A DNA stretch of 64,000 bases from NCBI RefSeq assembly GCF_003254055.1, contig NZ_QKZT01000005.1, positions 124,001 through 188,000 of the forward strand, read 5' to 3'. This DNA is from Algoriphagus chordae. GTDB taxonomy: Bacteria; Bacteroidota; Bacteroidia; Cytophagales; Cyclobacteriaceae. The number at the start of each line of letters is the position of its first letter. Positions within the stretch are counted from its first letter, which is position 1. The position numbers and the translations under genes were made by a program. The notes under the pieces are model-generated. The model had not been told where the DNA came from and ran no database searches. It was given only the letters and a program-made list of their open reading frames with translations. Below are positions 46,229-54,751 of this stretch, one piece after another.

Positions 46229-46264
46229 GGGAAGGTTTCTTTGGAAGCCTTCCCTTTCTTTTTA
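46229..46264 (+). terminator. Hairpin with T-run in gene-free region
   Basis: GGGAAGG (46229-46235), 12-nt loop, CCTTCCC (46248-46254), TTTCTTTTT. Oriented as a plus-strand terminator but with no plus-strand coding gene since 45644, so it may end an unannotated RNA. Confidence 0.5.
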
Positions 46265-46274
46265 CAATTAAGGC

Positions 46275-46309
46275 ACAAAAAAGAGTCCCAGACATCTAGG
46301 ACTTTTTTC
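46275..46309 (-). terminator. Terminator-like hairpin downstream of the ACP-like gene
   Basis: AGTCC / GGACT stem (46284-46288, 46299-46303) flanked by A-run on the left and T-run on the right; could act on either strand. Confidence 0.5.
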
Positions 46310-46347
46310 GGAAAGTACGAGCGAAATTTCTTTCGCCCCTACTATTT

Positions 46348-46578
46348 CTAACTCATCAACAATTCAATAATCTGGGCGGGTGCTTTCACACCTTCAACTT
46401 TGTCGTCTGCTATCTGCTTTCTCAATTCGTACTCTAGTTCGAAGATCAAACCAGAGACAAATACCTTGTCCATTCGTAGATCACTATCGAATGAAGCATA
46501 TTTTCTTTTTCCTGTCAGGTCTATTCCATATTGATGGAAGACCTTAGAGATTTTGCGTAAATCAGTATAATTTTTCAT
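46348..46578 (-). CDS. Acyl-carrier-protein-like small protein without the prosthetic-group Ser
   Basis: 76 residues. The segment FDSDLRMDKVFVSGLIFELE continuing YELRKQIADDKVEGVKAPAQIIELL follows the ACP pattern: D-L-x-x-D-S-L, then LxxxLE, I-x-D, and V-x-x-x-x-x-I-x-x-L. But the phosphopantetheine Ser of DSL is Lys (MDKV), so it cannot carry an acyl group by the usual linkage. Probably a four-helix ACP-fold protein with a binding or regulatory role. It stands alone downstream of the RND operon on the same strand. Confidence 0.6.
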   Translation of the reverse strand: MKNYTDLRKISKVFHQYGIDLTGKRKYASFDSDLRMDKVFVSGLIFELEYELRKQIADDKVEGVKAPAQIIELLMS

Positions 46579-46644
46579 TGGGTATGTAGTTAAAAACCCT
46601 TGCTAATCTTGCTGATCAGCAAGGCTCATATATTCAATTTTAGC

Positions 46645-49600
46645 CTAAACGTAAGCCGCTGCTTCAGATTCAAATTCCTCCACATTGGTATCTTCTAGTT
46701 CTATGTGCTTCTTCTCGCCTTTACCTATTTTCACCATAAATCTGTCAAACAGGTAATAGATCACAGGCACCACGATCAAGGTCAGAAACATGGAAGAAAG
46801 CAAACCACCGATGATCACCCATGCCAAGCTATTTTTCCACTCAGCACCAGCACCAGTAGCCAAGGCAATCGGCATCATACCAATCACCATCGCAATGGTC
46901 GTCATCAAAATCGGACGGAATCTAATCTTAACAGCTTTCTGAAGGGCAGCCTTTACCTCTACTCCTTCTTCTTTCAATTGATTAGTGAAATCGACTAAAA
47001 GAATCGCATTTTTTGCAACTAATCCCATCAACATAATCAAACCCATAATAGAGAATATGCTGAGCGTTCCTTTAGTAAGCGCCAAGGCAAGCAATGCTCC
47101 AATCAGTGCCATAGGAAGTGAGAACATCACTACTAATGGATAGACATAGGAATCATAAAGCGCAACCATGATCAAATAAATCAAGATAATCGAAGCCAAT
47201 AAGGCTATGCCTAAAGAGCCAAAACCTTCCGCTTGGTTTTTCATATCACCATCATAGTTGATTTGAACCTGCTGAGGAAGTGTCATCGCGTCTATAGCGG
47301 CTGTCAATTCTGCACCGACTGTACCTGAAGGAACACCGGCTACCTGCGAGGTGATTTTCACAGAAGAAACCCTGTCTCTACGCTCTAGCTTAGTTGGACC
47401 TTCCGATTGACGAACCTGAGCAAACTGCTCTAGTTTCACCAATTGTCCATTTTTATTGAGGAAAGTTAGATTCTGAACATCTGCCATCGACTGACGGTCA
47501 AATTCATTCAATCTCACCAGGATGTCATATTCGTAGTCACCATCGGTGTATTTGGAATCATCGTTGCCGTTGAATGCTACCTGAAGAGCACCACCCACCA
47601 TATCCATGGAAAGGCCAAGTTCATTCATTTTGTAGCGATCTACTTCCACTCGGATTTCTGGGTTACCATCTTCGAGTGAGCTTTCGATCTTACGAGTACC
47701 AGTCAAACCAGCTAGAATTCCTTCGATCTTCTCAGAAACTAAACGAATGGAATCTTTATCAGGACCTGAAACAATCACCTGAATAGGCGCATCATTCGCA
47801 GTACCCATAATCGAGATCGGAACTCCAGTATATTCAGCGCCAGTGATATTCTCTTCCAGGTAATTTTCTAGGTTTCTAGCATAATCAGGTCCAGACATAG
47901 ATCTGAATTCAGGTTCTACCAGTTTCACCAAAATCTCAGAAGTAAAAGGAGAAGATTGGGAACCTGTGAACTGCCCACTAGCTACACCAACTGTTGTAAA
48001 TACTTCAGTGACTTCCGGTAGCGTTCTCAAGTAATCTTCTACCTCACGAGTTTTGAAGTTAGTCTGCTCTAGCGTAGCATCTTTTGGAAGCTCTAGTCTA
48101 AGCAAAAATTCACCTCTATCTCCTTCAGAAACGAATTCTGAACCTATAAAACCTTTGATCACAAGGAAGAAGGAGGAAATAAATAGAACTACAGTAATTC
48201 CTAACAAAGCTGCCTTATGTGCAAAACCCCACTTCAGTATATCTATCATCCAATCAACAAAAGCATCTAAACCTGCTTCAAATCCATAGACGATTTTCCC
48301 AAAGAATGAATTTTTATCCAAATGCTCCAGCTTCGAAAACCTGGATGTGAGCAGCGGAATGAGTGTAAATGCGACCAATAAAGAGATCAGTGTAGCCGTA
48401 GCCACGGTGATACTAAACTGTGCTAAAATACCTCCAATCAATCCTCCGGTCATAGCCAGTGGTACGAATACTACGATAATTACTAAGGTGATGGAAACTA
48501 CAGTGGCACCGATTTCTCGAACACCATCATAGGATGCCTGGGCAATGGTTTTACCCATTTCCAAGTGACGGTAAATGTTTTCAATAACCACAATTGCATC
48601 ATCGACAAGGATACCTACCACAAGGGAAAGGGCCAACAATGACATCAAGTTCAGGGTAAAACCAGCCAAGAACATTACAGTGAATGTTGCCACAATAGAG
48701 GCTGGAACTGCTACCATTACGATGATAGCATTTCGAATACTATGCAAGAACAATAGCATGATCATAGCCACCAATACAATCGCAATTATCAAATCTGTAA
48801 TCACATGATTTGCTGCCTCCAAAGTAAATTCAGAGGTGTTTTGAGAAATCTGGAATGATACTCCTTCTTTAGTATAGGTTTGCTCTAAAATACTAAGTTC
48901 ATTGACCAACACATCAGAAACCTCAACTGCGTTAGCGTCAGACTGCTTTTGAACGGTAAGGCCAATGGCCGATTTACCGTTTAATCTTGTCAAAATATCT
49001 TCGTCCTTATAGGAATCCTCTACCTCTGCTACTTCTTTCAACTGGATTGGGGATTCATCCTTACGGTAGGCAATCACTAGATTTTCTATATCCTGAATAG
49101 ACTGAAACTTTCCTGCAAGGCGAATTAAAACCTGCCCTTCATTATCCTTTAATCGGCCTGTTGGGAAATCTAAATTACTCGCATTAATAGTCTGGGCAAC
49201 AGTGATTGGCGAGATACCGTAGCCATCCAACTTGTTTCTATCCAAGTTTACTTTGATCTCACGCTCTGTACCGCCGAGCATATTCACCTGAGCGACACCT
49301 TTGATCTGAGCCAACGAAGGCTGGATCTTATTTTTAATCAAATCATAAAATTCCGAGGGGTTCAGATCTGAATAAACGGCCAACTGCATAATAGGCAAAT
49401 CGTCCAGATCAAACTTACCCAAACTTGGAGGGTCAGCATCTTCAGGAAGATCTCCCAAGATGGCATTGATTTTACGCTGTGCATCTTGCATGGAATAATC
49501 TACATCAGCTCCAGCTTCAAGCTCAATAGTTATAATTGATACACTCTCCTGAGAGATAGAATTCATGGATTTGATGCCTTCGAGAGAAGCTACAGCATCC

Positions 49601-49803
49601 TCAATCTTTTTCGTCACTGAAGTTTCCACTTCTGAAGGCGCGGCACCAGGATAGATCGTAGAGATGGTCACCACATTGGTTTCCATCTTTGGCAAAAGCT
49701 CGTACGAAAGCTGAGAGTAGGAAAATAAGCCCAGCAGTGTCAGTACGGTAAACAGTACGACCACCATGGTCGACCGTTGTATCGATATTTTAGTGATTTG
49801 CAT
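46645..49803 (-). CDS. RND efflux pump inner-membrane transporter (AcrB/HAE1-like)
   Basis: 1052 residues with 12 predicted spans and two large periplasmic loops. TM4 carries the Asp-Asp pair for proton translocation in VVGILVDDAIVVIENIYRHL; SIYPGAAPSEVE-like STIYPGAAPSEVETSVT is the standard entry. It exports hydrophobic or amphiphilic compounds by proton antiport. It is the last gene of the regulator-TolC-MFP-RND operon, 3 bp after the fusion protein gene. The C-terminus ends in an acidic tail. Confidence 0.95.
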   Translation of the reverse strand: MQITKISIQRSTMVVVLFTVLTLLGLFSYSQLSYELLPKMETNVVTISTIYPGAAPSEVETSVTKKIEDAVASLEGIKSMNSISQESVSIITIELEAGADVDYSMQDAQRKINAILGDLPEDADPPSLGKFDLDDLPIMQLAVYSDLNPSEFYDLIKNKIQPSLAQIKGVAQVNMLGGTEREIKVNLDRNKLDGYGISPITVAQTINASNLDFPTGRLKDNEGQVLIRLAGKFQSIQDIENLVIAYRKDESPIQLKEVAEVEDSYKDEDILTRLNGKSAIGLTVQKQSDANAVEVSDVLVNELSILEQTYTKEGVSFQISQNTSEFTLEAANHVITDLIIAIVLVAMIMLLFLHSIRNAIIVMVAVPASIVATFTVMFLAGFTLNLMSLLALSLVVGILVDDAIVVIENIYRHLEMGKTIAQASYDGVREIGATVVSITLVIIVVFVPLAMTGGLIGGILAQFSITVATATLISLLVAFTLIPLLTSRFSKLEHLDKNSFFGKIVYGFEAGLDAFVDWMIDILKWGFAHKAALLGITVVLFISSFFLVIKGFIGSEFVSEGDRGEFLLRLELPKDATLEQTNFKTREVEDYLRTLPEVTEVFTTVGVASGQFTGSQSSPFTSEILVKLVEPEFRSMSGPDYARNLENYLEENITGAEYTGVPISIMGTANDAPIQVIVSGPDKDSIRLVSEKIEGILAGLTGTRKIESSLEDGNPEIRVEVDRYKMNELGLSMDMVGGALQVAFNGNDDSKYTDGDYEYDILVRLNEFDRQSMADVQNLTFLNKNGQLVKLEQFAQVRQSEGPTKLERRDRVSSVKITSQVAGVPSGTVGAELTAAIDAMTLPQQVQINYDGDMKNQAEGFGSLGIALLASIILIYLIMVALYDSYVYPLVVMFSLPMALIGALLALALTKGTLSIFSIMGLIMLMGLVAKNAILLVDFTNQLKEEGVEVKAALQKAVKIRFRPILMTTIAMVIGMMPIALATGAGAEWKNSLAWVIIGGLLSSMFLTLIVVPVIYYLFDRFMVKIGKGEKKHIELEDTNVEEFESEAAAYV

Positions 49804-49806
49804 AGT

Positions 49807-50859
49807 TTACTGTACTTTGACTTTGGTTCCTTCTTTCACATTGATCAGACCAGAAGCAATTACTTCGTCACCTGATTTTAGTCCATCTAGGACCTCTACT
49901 GTTCCATCGTCAAGTGGATTGATTTTGACTGGCTGATATGTTGCCAGGCCGTCTTTGATCAGGTAAACTCCCGGATCTTTTAAACTTCCAGAAATAGACT
50001 TTCTGTTGATTTTCAAAACTTGCTCTTCCTGAGAAAACATAAACTGAGCAGTACCAAACATACCTGGCTTGATCTGATCCTGATTTTTGCTGTTCATGAT
50101 CAGCTCCACCTCGTATTTGAAAGAAGCATCGGCCTTATCTGAAATGAAATGTACTTTTCCAGTAAAATCCTGATTAGACATCGCGTTTACTCTTACTGCG
50201 ATCTCATCGCCCTTCTTCACTTTGGAGATTTCGGATTCAGTGACATTCACAGATAATTTCAAAGGATTCTTATTGATGATATCTACCAAAGCCATCCCAG
50301 GGCTTACTAAAGTCCCTAATTCATAATAATCCTCATTGATGAAACCAGAAATCGGTGCTGTCACCTGCGTGTCATCCAGTCTTTTCTTCAATGCTCCCAA
50401 TTGCGCATCAGCTATTTTGAAAGCCTTTTCGTTTTCTTCCAACTGCTTCTTGGTGATTGCGTCAGTTGCTGCAAGATTTTCAAAGCGCTTCAAGTCCTTT
50501 TCTGCTTGGTCTCTATTCAATTTTGCAATAGTGTATTCCGAACGGATCAGACGATCATCGATCTGTACGATCAGGTCTCCTCTTTTCACGTAGTCACCTT
50601 TTCTTTTTTGGATCTTCACGATCGCTCCAGAAGTCTCAGACATCAGTTTCAATTCCTGAGATGGTTCAAAAATCCCGTTTGATTGAAAATTCCTATTGAC
50701 AGTCTTTTCTTCTACTTTCTCCACAGTTACGGAGATGTACTCACTAGACTTCATGGCAAGCGTTGCTGCCTCATTCATTTCTGTCTTATTATTATATAGC
50801 GTGAAGGCTACTGCACCCACTCCCACCAGAAGTAAGGCTACGATTATTAATTTCTTCAT
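49807..50859 (-). CDS. RND efflux membrane fusion protein
   Basis: 350 residues, HlyD/AcrA-like periplasmic adaptor. N-terminal membrane anchor (LIIVALLLVGVGAVAF), first half of the biotinyl-lipoyl domain (LMSETSGAIVKIQKRKGDYV), a coiled-coil hairpin (about 115-165, rich in Lys/Glu/Leu), second lipoyl half (TQVTAPISGFINEDYYELG) and a beta-barrel/membrane-proximal domain. It links the RND pump to the TolC-like channel. Operon position between tolC-like and RND genes. Confidence 0.93.
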   Translation of the reverse strand: MKKLIIVALLLVGVGAVAFTLYNNKTEMNEAATLAMKSSEYISVTVEKVEEKTVNRNFQSNGIFEPSQELKLMSETSGAIVKIQKRKGDYVKRGDLIVQIDDRLIRSEYTIAKLNRDQAEKDLKRFENLAATDAITKKQLEENEKAFKIADAQLGALKKRLDDTQVTAPISGFINEDYYELGTLVSPGMALVDIINKNPLKLSVNVTESEISKVKKGDEIAVRVNAMSNQDFTGKVHFISDKADASFKYEVELIMNSKNQDQIKPGMFGTAQFMFSQEEQVLKINRKSISGSLKDPGVYLIKDGLATYQPVKINPLDDGTVEVLDGLKSGDEVIASGLINVKEGTKVKVQ

Positions 50860-50878
50860 TGTTGGTATGAGTTTTCTA

Positions 50879-52246
50879 TTAGAGTAAAAGGTTTGAGATT
50901 TTTCCAGTTGAATTCAGAATCTCCAATTGAGCGATCCGAACTTGGATGATTTGATTGTTATAATTTGCCTGAGCTTCGCGCTGGGTAGTTTCTGAATCCA
51001 AAAGGTCAGTCAGTGGACTTAGGCCTTCTTTATACAGTAGGTTCGTATCTTTCAGCACGTCATTTGCCAGTTCCAAATTGCCAGAAAGTGACTCTAGCGT
51101 ACTCATGGAGCTGAAATACTTATTTACAGCATTTTGATATTCAAGATTTGCGGCATCTTCTGCTTGGATCTTATCTAAGTTCAATTGCTGTGATTTCACC
51201 TTAGATTGAGCCGCTTTTGATTTAGTCTGTAAACCATCGAAAATTGGAATCTCTAATTTTAAACCGATCAAAAACCCTTGATACCATACTTTACTCTGAC
51301 TCATAAAGTCAAAAGTTTCGGAGTAAGCATTCTTGTTGAAATCTGCGAATCCAACCAACTGAGGCAAATGTTCTGCTTTGATGTTTTTATAATCATACTC
51401 GTAAAGCTTTTGCTGTATACCGAGTAACTGAATGTCCTTACGATCGAAGGGATTGAAATCTCCAACAGAAAAATTTTCAACTTTTTTGCTTAAATCAGCC
51501 ACTGTTCTATCCAATATCATCGGAGTATCTACCGGTATTCCCATCAACAATTTCAGATAGCCTTCTCTTTGATAAATCGCGATTTTTAAGTTTTCCAACT
51601 CAGACTGAATGGAGGTCAGATTAACTTTCACTCGATTAAGGTCAACTTTACGCGCAAGGTCATTCTCATATTGAGATTCTAGGATTTTCTGCAGAGAAGT
51701 CAGCTGGTCGATATTAGCCTGCAAATTTTCCTTTTGCAGTTCTAACTGAATAGCTCCTAGATAATTCATCGAAATATCATGGATCACATCTTCTTCAGAT
51801 TGCATCGCAAGAACTCGATAAAATTCTTCACCAGTTTTTGCAGCTTTCAAACCGATGAGGTATGAATTGCTAAAAATCAACTGATTAACTCTAGCTCCAG
51901 CTTGCAGACTTTGAGGAACACCTAGAGAGATCACTTCAATATCTCCTGGATCTCCTCCGAAAATACCTCCAGGTACTGCCTGAGGATATACATCTATAAA
52001 ATTATTGTACCCTCCATAGGCTGAAATTTGAGGAAGGCCCGCCCCTCTTATTTCATTTCGCTGATACTTTGCCTTCTCTTCATCCAGAATAGCCTTTTTA
52101 AGTGTGCGGTTATTTTGCAAACCTATATTGATACTCTCCTTAAATGTGAGTGTATCTGGAAGACTAAAATCATCCACTTGTTCTTGTGCAATTCCTATCA
52201 CTGGAGCTAAGAGAAAGAATGCATACGTTAAATACTTCTTTAACAT
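50879..52246 (-). CDS. TolC-like outer membrane efflux protein
   Basis: 455 residues. Signal peptide (YAFFLLAPVIGIAQE), then OEP repeats: SINIGLQNNRTLKKAILDEE, an outer-membrane strand region (ISAYGGYNNFIDVYPQAVPG), a long helix with NLEYQNAVNKYFSSMSTLES, and LYKEGLSPLTDLLDSETTQR near the end, all typical of TolC-family channels. It forms the exit duct for the pump. It follows the GbsR/MarR-type gene by 72 bp, with a matching operator in the gap. Confidence 0.93.
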   Translation of the reverse strand: MLKKYLTYAFFLLAPVIGIAQEQVDDFSLPDTLTFKESINIGLQNNRTLKKAILDEEKAKYQRNEIRGAGLPQISAYGGYNNFIDVYPQAVPGGIFGGDPGDIEVISLGVPQSLQAGARVNQLIFSNSYLIGLKAAKTGEEFYRVLAMQSEEDVIHDISMNYLGAIQLELQKENLQANIDQLTSLQKILESQYENDLARKVDLNRVKVNLTSIQSELENLKIAIYQREGYLKLLMGIPVDTPMILDRTVADLSKKVENFSVGDFNPFDRKDIQLLGIQQKLYEYDYKNIKAEHLPQLVGFADFNKNAYSETFDFMSQSKVWYQGFLIGLKLEIPIFDGLQTKSKAAQSKVKSQQLNLDKIQAEDAANLEYQNAVNKYFSSMSTLESLSGNLELANDVLKDTNLLYKEGLSPLTDLLDSETTQREAQANYNNQIIQVRIAQLEILNSTGKISNLLL

Positions 52247-52283
52247 GTTGTTGAATAATAGTTGGTTATAAAATATATAGTTG

Positions 52284-52301
52284 GTTCTGTATTTACTAAA
52301 C
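52284..52301. promoter_or_regulatory. Candidate operator in front of the TolC-like gene
   Basis: GTTCTGTATTTACTAAAC, an imperfect 18-bp palindrome with the same GTTCTG-N6-C-AAC arrangement as the site before the regulator gene (52838-52855). Confidence 0.5.
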
Positions 52302-52318
52302 TAAGTAGTTAAATTTTT

Positions 52319-52780
52319 TTAAGCTTGCTGTCTTTTAAAACGATCAAACAAGGCTGGAATTTCCTTTTTGAAGAAGCCTAAAAAATTAGAAAAGTCTTTC
52401 ATATTGCAGTTGAATTCTGGATTCTTATCCGTTCTAATTTCTAATACTTCATCTATGAATTTCTGGATCTCAGAAATGTTTTCTAAATCTTTTTGGAAGT
52501 CCTCCCTCCAATCGCTCACCTTCAGAGCAAAATATCTTTTACGATCACCTGGACGTGTAGAATAAACACATCTTCCTTTAGCCTGAAGGAAAGTAAGCGC
52601 ATTACTCACCGCACTTTTACTAACCCCAAGTTGCTCCACTATTTCATCGAAGGATACTTCACCTTCTTCGTGTACCAAAAGCAATCCGATGATTCTACCT
52701 ACTAACGGCTGCATTCCTTTGTGCTCATGGAAAACGCCAATTCGCTCGATCAGTTCCTTATGTTTTTCAGTTAATACCAT
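52319..52780 (-). CDS. GbsR/MarR family transcriptional regulator
   Basis: 153 residues. Winged helix with VSFDEIVEQLGVSKSAVSNA as helix-turn-helix and RPGDRKRYFALKVSDWREDF as wing and following helix, typical of the GbsR branch of MarR-like regulators. It precedes the efflux genes in one direction and probably represses its own operon; the two 18-bp sites support this. The C-terminal part is helical and no ligand can be named. Confidence 0.88.
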   Translation of the reverse strand: MVLTEKHKELIERIGVFHEHKGMQPLVGRIIGLLLVHEEGEVSFDEIVEQLGVSKSAVSNALTFLQAKGRCVYSTRPGDRKRYFALKVSDWREDFQKDLENISEIQKFIDEVLEIRTDKNPEFNCNMKDFSNFLGFFKKEIPALFDRFKRQQA

Positions 52781-52814
52781 GTTTTTTTATTTGGGTTATG
52801 CTCTGATAACGGGA

Positions 52815-52822
52815 CAAAGATA
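52815..52822 (-). promoter_or_regulatory. -7 box (TATCTTTG) for the efflux operon regulator gene
   Basis: Minus-strand TAnnTTTG, 35 bp before the ATG at 52780; the candidate operator lies over the expected -33 region. Confidence 0.45.
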
Positions 52823-52837
52823 AACAAAGTTCAGTTA

Positions 52838-52855
52838 GTTCTGCAAATACAGAAC
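52838..52855. promoter_or_regulatory. Candidate operator in front of the GbsR/MarR regulator gene
   Basis: GTTCTG-CAAATA-CAGAAC, perfect 6-bp arms with 6-bp spacer, overlapping the -33 region of the regulator's promoter; paired with the site at 52284-52301. Confidence 0.55.
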
Positions 52856-52908
52856 AAAGTTTTATGTAATATTTTTTGCAACCTAATTGCCACCTCTTTT
52901 TAGAAAGT

Positions 52909-53301
52909 TCAACCTAAATGATCCTTATTTATTGGTTGCTTCAATAAATCGTCTCCGAAAATCCTTCTTCTATGATTTTCTCCCCACAGATGGAGCGCAG
53001 CGATTACATCTTTGAGCGTCTCACCGTATTTGGTCATCGTGTATTCAACAGTCACGGGAAAAGTATCATACACTGACCGCTTCACTAGCTGGTTCAATTC
53101 CAAATCCCGAAGTTCTTTCGAAAGCATACGATCAGTAATCCCTGGAACTTGTTTAGAAATTTCCGAAAACCGTTTGTACCCATGCAGTAGTGCGACGATG
53201 ATTGGCAGCTTCCATTTCCCATTCAATACATCCAAGGCATCCTGAACTGGCCGAATAATTCCTGTGCATTGCGTGTGATTTGACTTATCTAACTTTTCCA
53301 T
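52909..53301 (-). CDS. HxlR family transcriptional regulator
   Basis: 130 residues. HxlR-type winged helix: LNGKWKLPIIVALLHGYKRF, ISKQVPGITDRMLSKELRDLE (recognition helix) and VTVEYTMTKYGETLKDVI. A Cys in the N-terminal QCTGIIRPVQ segment is at the usual redox or aldehyde-sensing place. It is divergent from the DoxX gene with a 36-bp palindrome between them, so it likely controls that gene and itself. Confidence 0.92.
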   Translation of the reverse strand: MEKLDKSNHTQCTGIIRPVQDALDVLNGKWKLPIIVALLHGYKRFSEISKQVPGITDRMLSKELRDLELNQLVKRSVYDTFPVTVEYTMTKYGETLKDVIAALHLWGENHRRRIFGDDLLKQPINKDHLG

Positions 53302-53329
53302 AATATCAGTTTACATGTAATTAGGCTAT

Positions 53330-53365
53330 ACTATACCGAAGTATAGTGCTATACTTTGGTATAGT
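53330..53365. promoter_or_regulatory. Composite 36-bp palindrome, candidate HxlR operator
   Basis: ACTATACCGAAGTATAG (53330-53346), TG, CTATACTTTGGTATAGT (53349-53365): 17-bp arms with one mismatch. Each arm is itself an inverted repeat of (A)CTATAC/GTATAG(T). This gives four CTATAC-type half-sites in a row, enough for two dimers. Confidence 0.65.
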
Positions 53366-53391
53366 ACTTACAAATGTATAGCTAATTACCA

Positions 53392-53399
53392 TATGTTTG
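53392..53399 (+). promoter_or_regulatory. -7 box (TATGTTTG) for the DoxX gene
   Basis: TAnnTTTG match 19 bp before the ATG; the 36-bp palindrome ends 26 bp upstream, covering the -33 region. Confidence 0.45.
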
Positions 53400-53418
53400 C
53401 AAAAAATATTTCAAGCTT

Positions 53419-53775
53419 ATGACAAACAAAATAATTTATTGGACAGCCACCTCACTGGTTTCATTGATGATGCTTTTCAGCGCCTATGCCTATTTCACCG
53501 ATCCTAATGTTTCAGCTGGCTTTACTGCTATGGGATTTAAAGATTTCTTCCGAATTGAATTAGGAATTGCCAAAATTCTAGGCGCACTTGTACTACTGAT
53601 TCCAGTTTCCCCGAAACTCATTAAAGAATGGGCTTATGCCGGATTTGGTATCACTTTCATTTCAGCTTTCATAGCTCATTCAGCAAATGGAGATCCCGTT
53701 TCGGCTATGATCATGCCTTTGGTAGCACTTGCTTTATTGGCAGTTTCGAGAATATTCCAAGCAAAAATCAGTTAA
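53419..53775 (+). CDS. DoxX-like membrane protein
   Basis: 118 residues, four hydrophobic spans: WTATSLVSLMMLFSAYAYF, FRIELGIAKILGALVLLIPVSP, WAYAGFGITFISAFIAHS and AMIMPLVALALLAVSRIF. The KILGALVLLIP segment is typical of the DoxX-like (DoxX_2) family. Often paired with HxlR regulators in Bacteroidota and induced by electrophile or oxidative stress; that role is by family, not shown here. Followed by a long hairpin terminator. Confidence 0.88.
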   Translation: MTNKIIYWTATSLVSLMMLFSAYAYFTDPNVSAGFTAMGFKDFFRIELGIAKILGALVLLIPVSPKLIKEWAYAGFGITFISAFIAHSANGDPVSAMIMPLVALALLAVSRIFQAKIS

Positions 53776-53793
53776 AATAAAATATCTCACCAT

Positions 53794-53836
53794 GAAAAGC
53801 ATCTTAGGATAAATCCAGGATGCTTTTCGTTTTTTT
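53794..53836 (+). terminator. Terminator after the DoxX gene
   Basis: GAAAAGCATC (53794-53803) / GATGCTTTTC (53819-53828) with a partly paired GGAT/ATCC interior, followed by a T-run. Confidence 0.8.
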
Positions 53837-53909
53837 GGCTCCTATCTCTGCAGGATCGTGAGAACTAATAGTGGATTTTAAACATTTATAGTTAAACACA
53901 CACCACAAG

Positions 53910-54473
53910 ATGCCTGAGCTTTATATCAAAAATATGGTCTGCCCTAGATGCATTGCTTCTGTCAAAGAAGTTATGTACCAGTTAAATCTCCCTTACTCCT
54001 CCATCGAACTGGGTAAAATAAAAGTAGATTTTCTCCCAACGAATTCGCAGAAGTCACTACTCGCAGAACAATTGCATTCGAGAGGGTTAAAACTATTGGA
54101 AGAAGGAAAAGCCACTCTAATTTCTCAGATCAAAACCATATTGATAGAGCAGATTCAGCATTCTGATGAAAATTTGACTGAAAACTATTCCAGTTATATC
54201 TCCGAAAAACTCATGCATGAATATACTTATCTGAGCAGACTGTTTTCTCAGGTGGAAGGTGTAACCATTGAAAAGTATATTACCAAATTGAAAATTGAAC
54301 GAGTGAAGGAATTGATTTTTTACAATGAGAAAAGCCTGTCAGAAATAGCCGATCTTCTAGGCTATAGCAGTGTAGCATATCTCTCCTCACAATTCAAAAA
54401 AGAGACTGGAATGACACCCAGCTTTTTTAAAAAGCATAACGGAAAAAATAGAAAAAGCCTGGATCAAATTTAA
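53910..54473 (+). CDS. AraC-type regulator with N-terminal HMA-like metal domain
   Basis: 187 residues. The first 65 residues resemble a heavy-metal-associated domain: LYIKNMVCPRCIASVKEVM with Cys11 and Cys14. The C-terminal half is an AraC helix-turn-helix: EYTYLSRLFSQVEGVTIEKYI, then SLSEIADLLGYSSVAYLSSQ and FKKETGMTPSFF. Such fusions are known in Bacteroidota near copper genes. The most likely role is activation of the copper ATPase (59145) and chaperone (61569) genes when metal binds; inferred from domain logic and location only. Confidence 0.85.
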   Translation: MPELYIKNMVCPRCIASVKEVMYQLNLPYSSIELGKIKVDFLPTNSQKSLLAEQLHSRGLKLLEEGKATLISQIKTILIEQIQHSDENLTENYSSYISEKLMHEYTYLSRLFSQVEGVTIEKYITKLKIERVKELIFYNEKSLSEIADLLGYSSVAYLSSQFKKETGMTPSFFKKHNGKNRKSLDQI

Positions 54474-54751
54474 TCCATCTGATTGAGACTGGAATATCAT
54501 TTATAGCTTAAGCTATTGGATTAAGCAGAGGATGAGCTTAGATAATTATGTATCAAATGAGTTTTTCTTGCAGAAAGAACTTGAGCGTTTATCTTTGAGC
54601 CCGAAAGAAAAATCCTAAAACAGATTACACGAATATATGCCTGAAGCATTATTTCGATTGCGTTCCAATTATTGATGTCCATGCATTGTATTTCGAGAAT
54701 CTGCATTTTTTCTCTTAAACCTAATTCAATTAATTAACCCCTCAAATTCAC

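Larger units (their letters stand above)
45698..46347. other. 650-bp region without a convincing gene
   Basis: No frame looks like a natural protein; the minus-strand frame 45800-46021 is low in expected residue patterns. Contents: two related GC-richer segments exactly 200 bp apart (45821-45851 and 46021-46051, both AGCGCC...CGCTC...CCCAG, 21 of 31 identical); a hairpin with T-run at 46229-46264; a terminator-like hairpin at 46275-46309; and GCGAAATTTCTTTCGCCCCTAC at 46321-46342, whose last 12 bases recur at 58953-58964. Confidence 0.5.

Noticed and set aside
54521..54706. Minus-strand frame between the AraC regulator and DUF1080 genes
   Set aside because: Random-looking composition and antisense to the probable promoter region of the DUF1080 gene.
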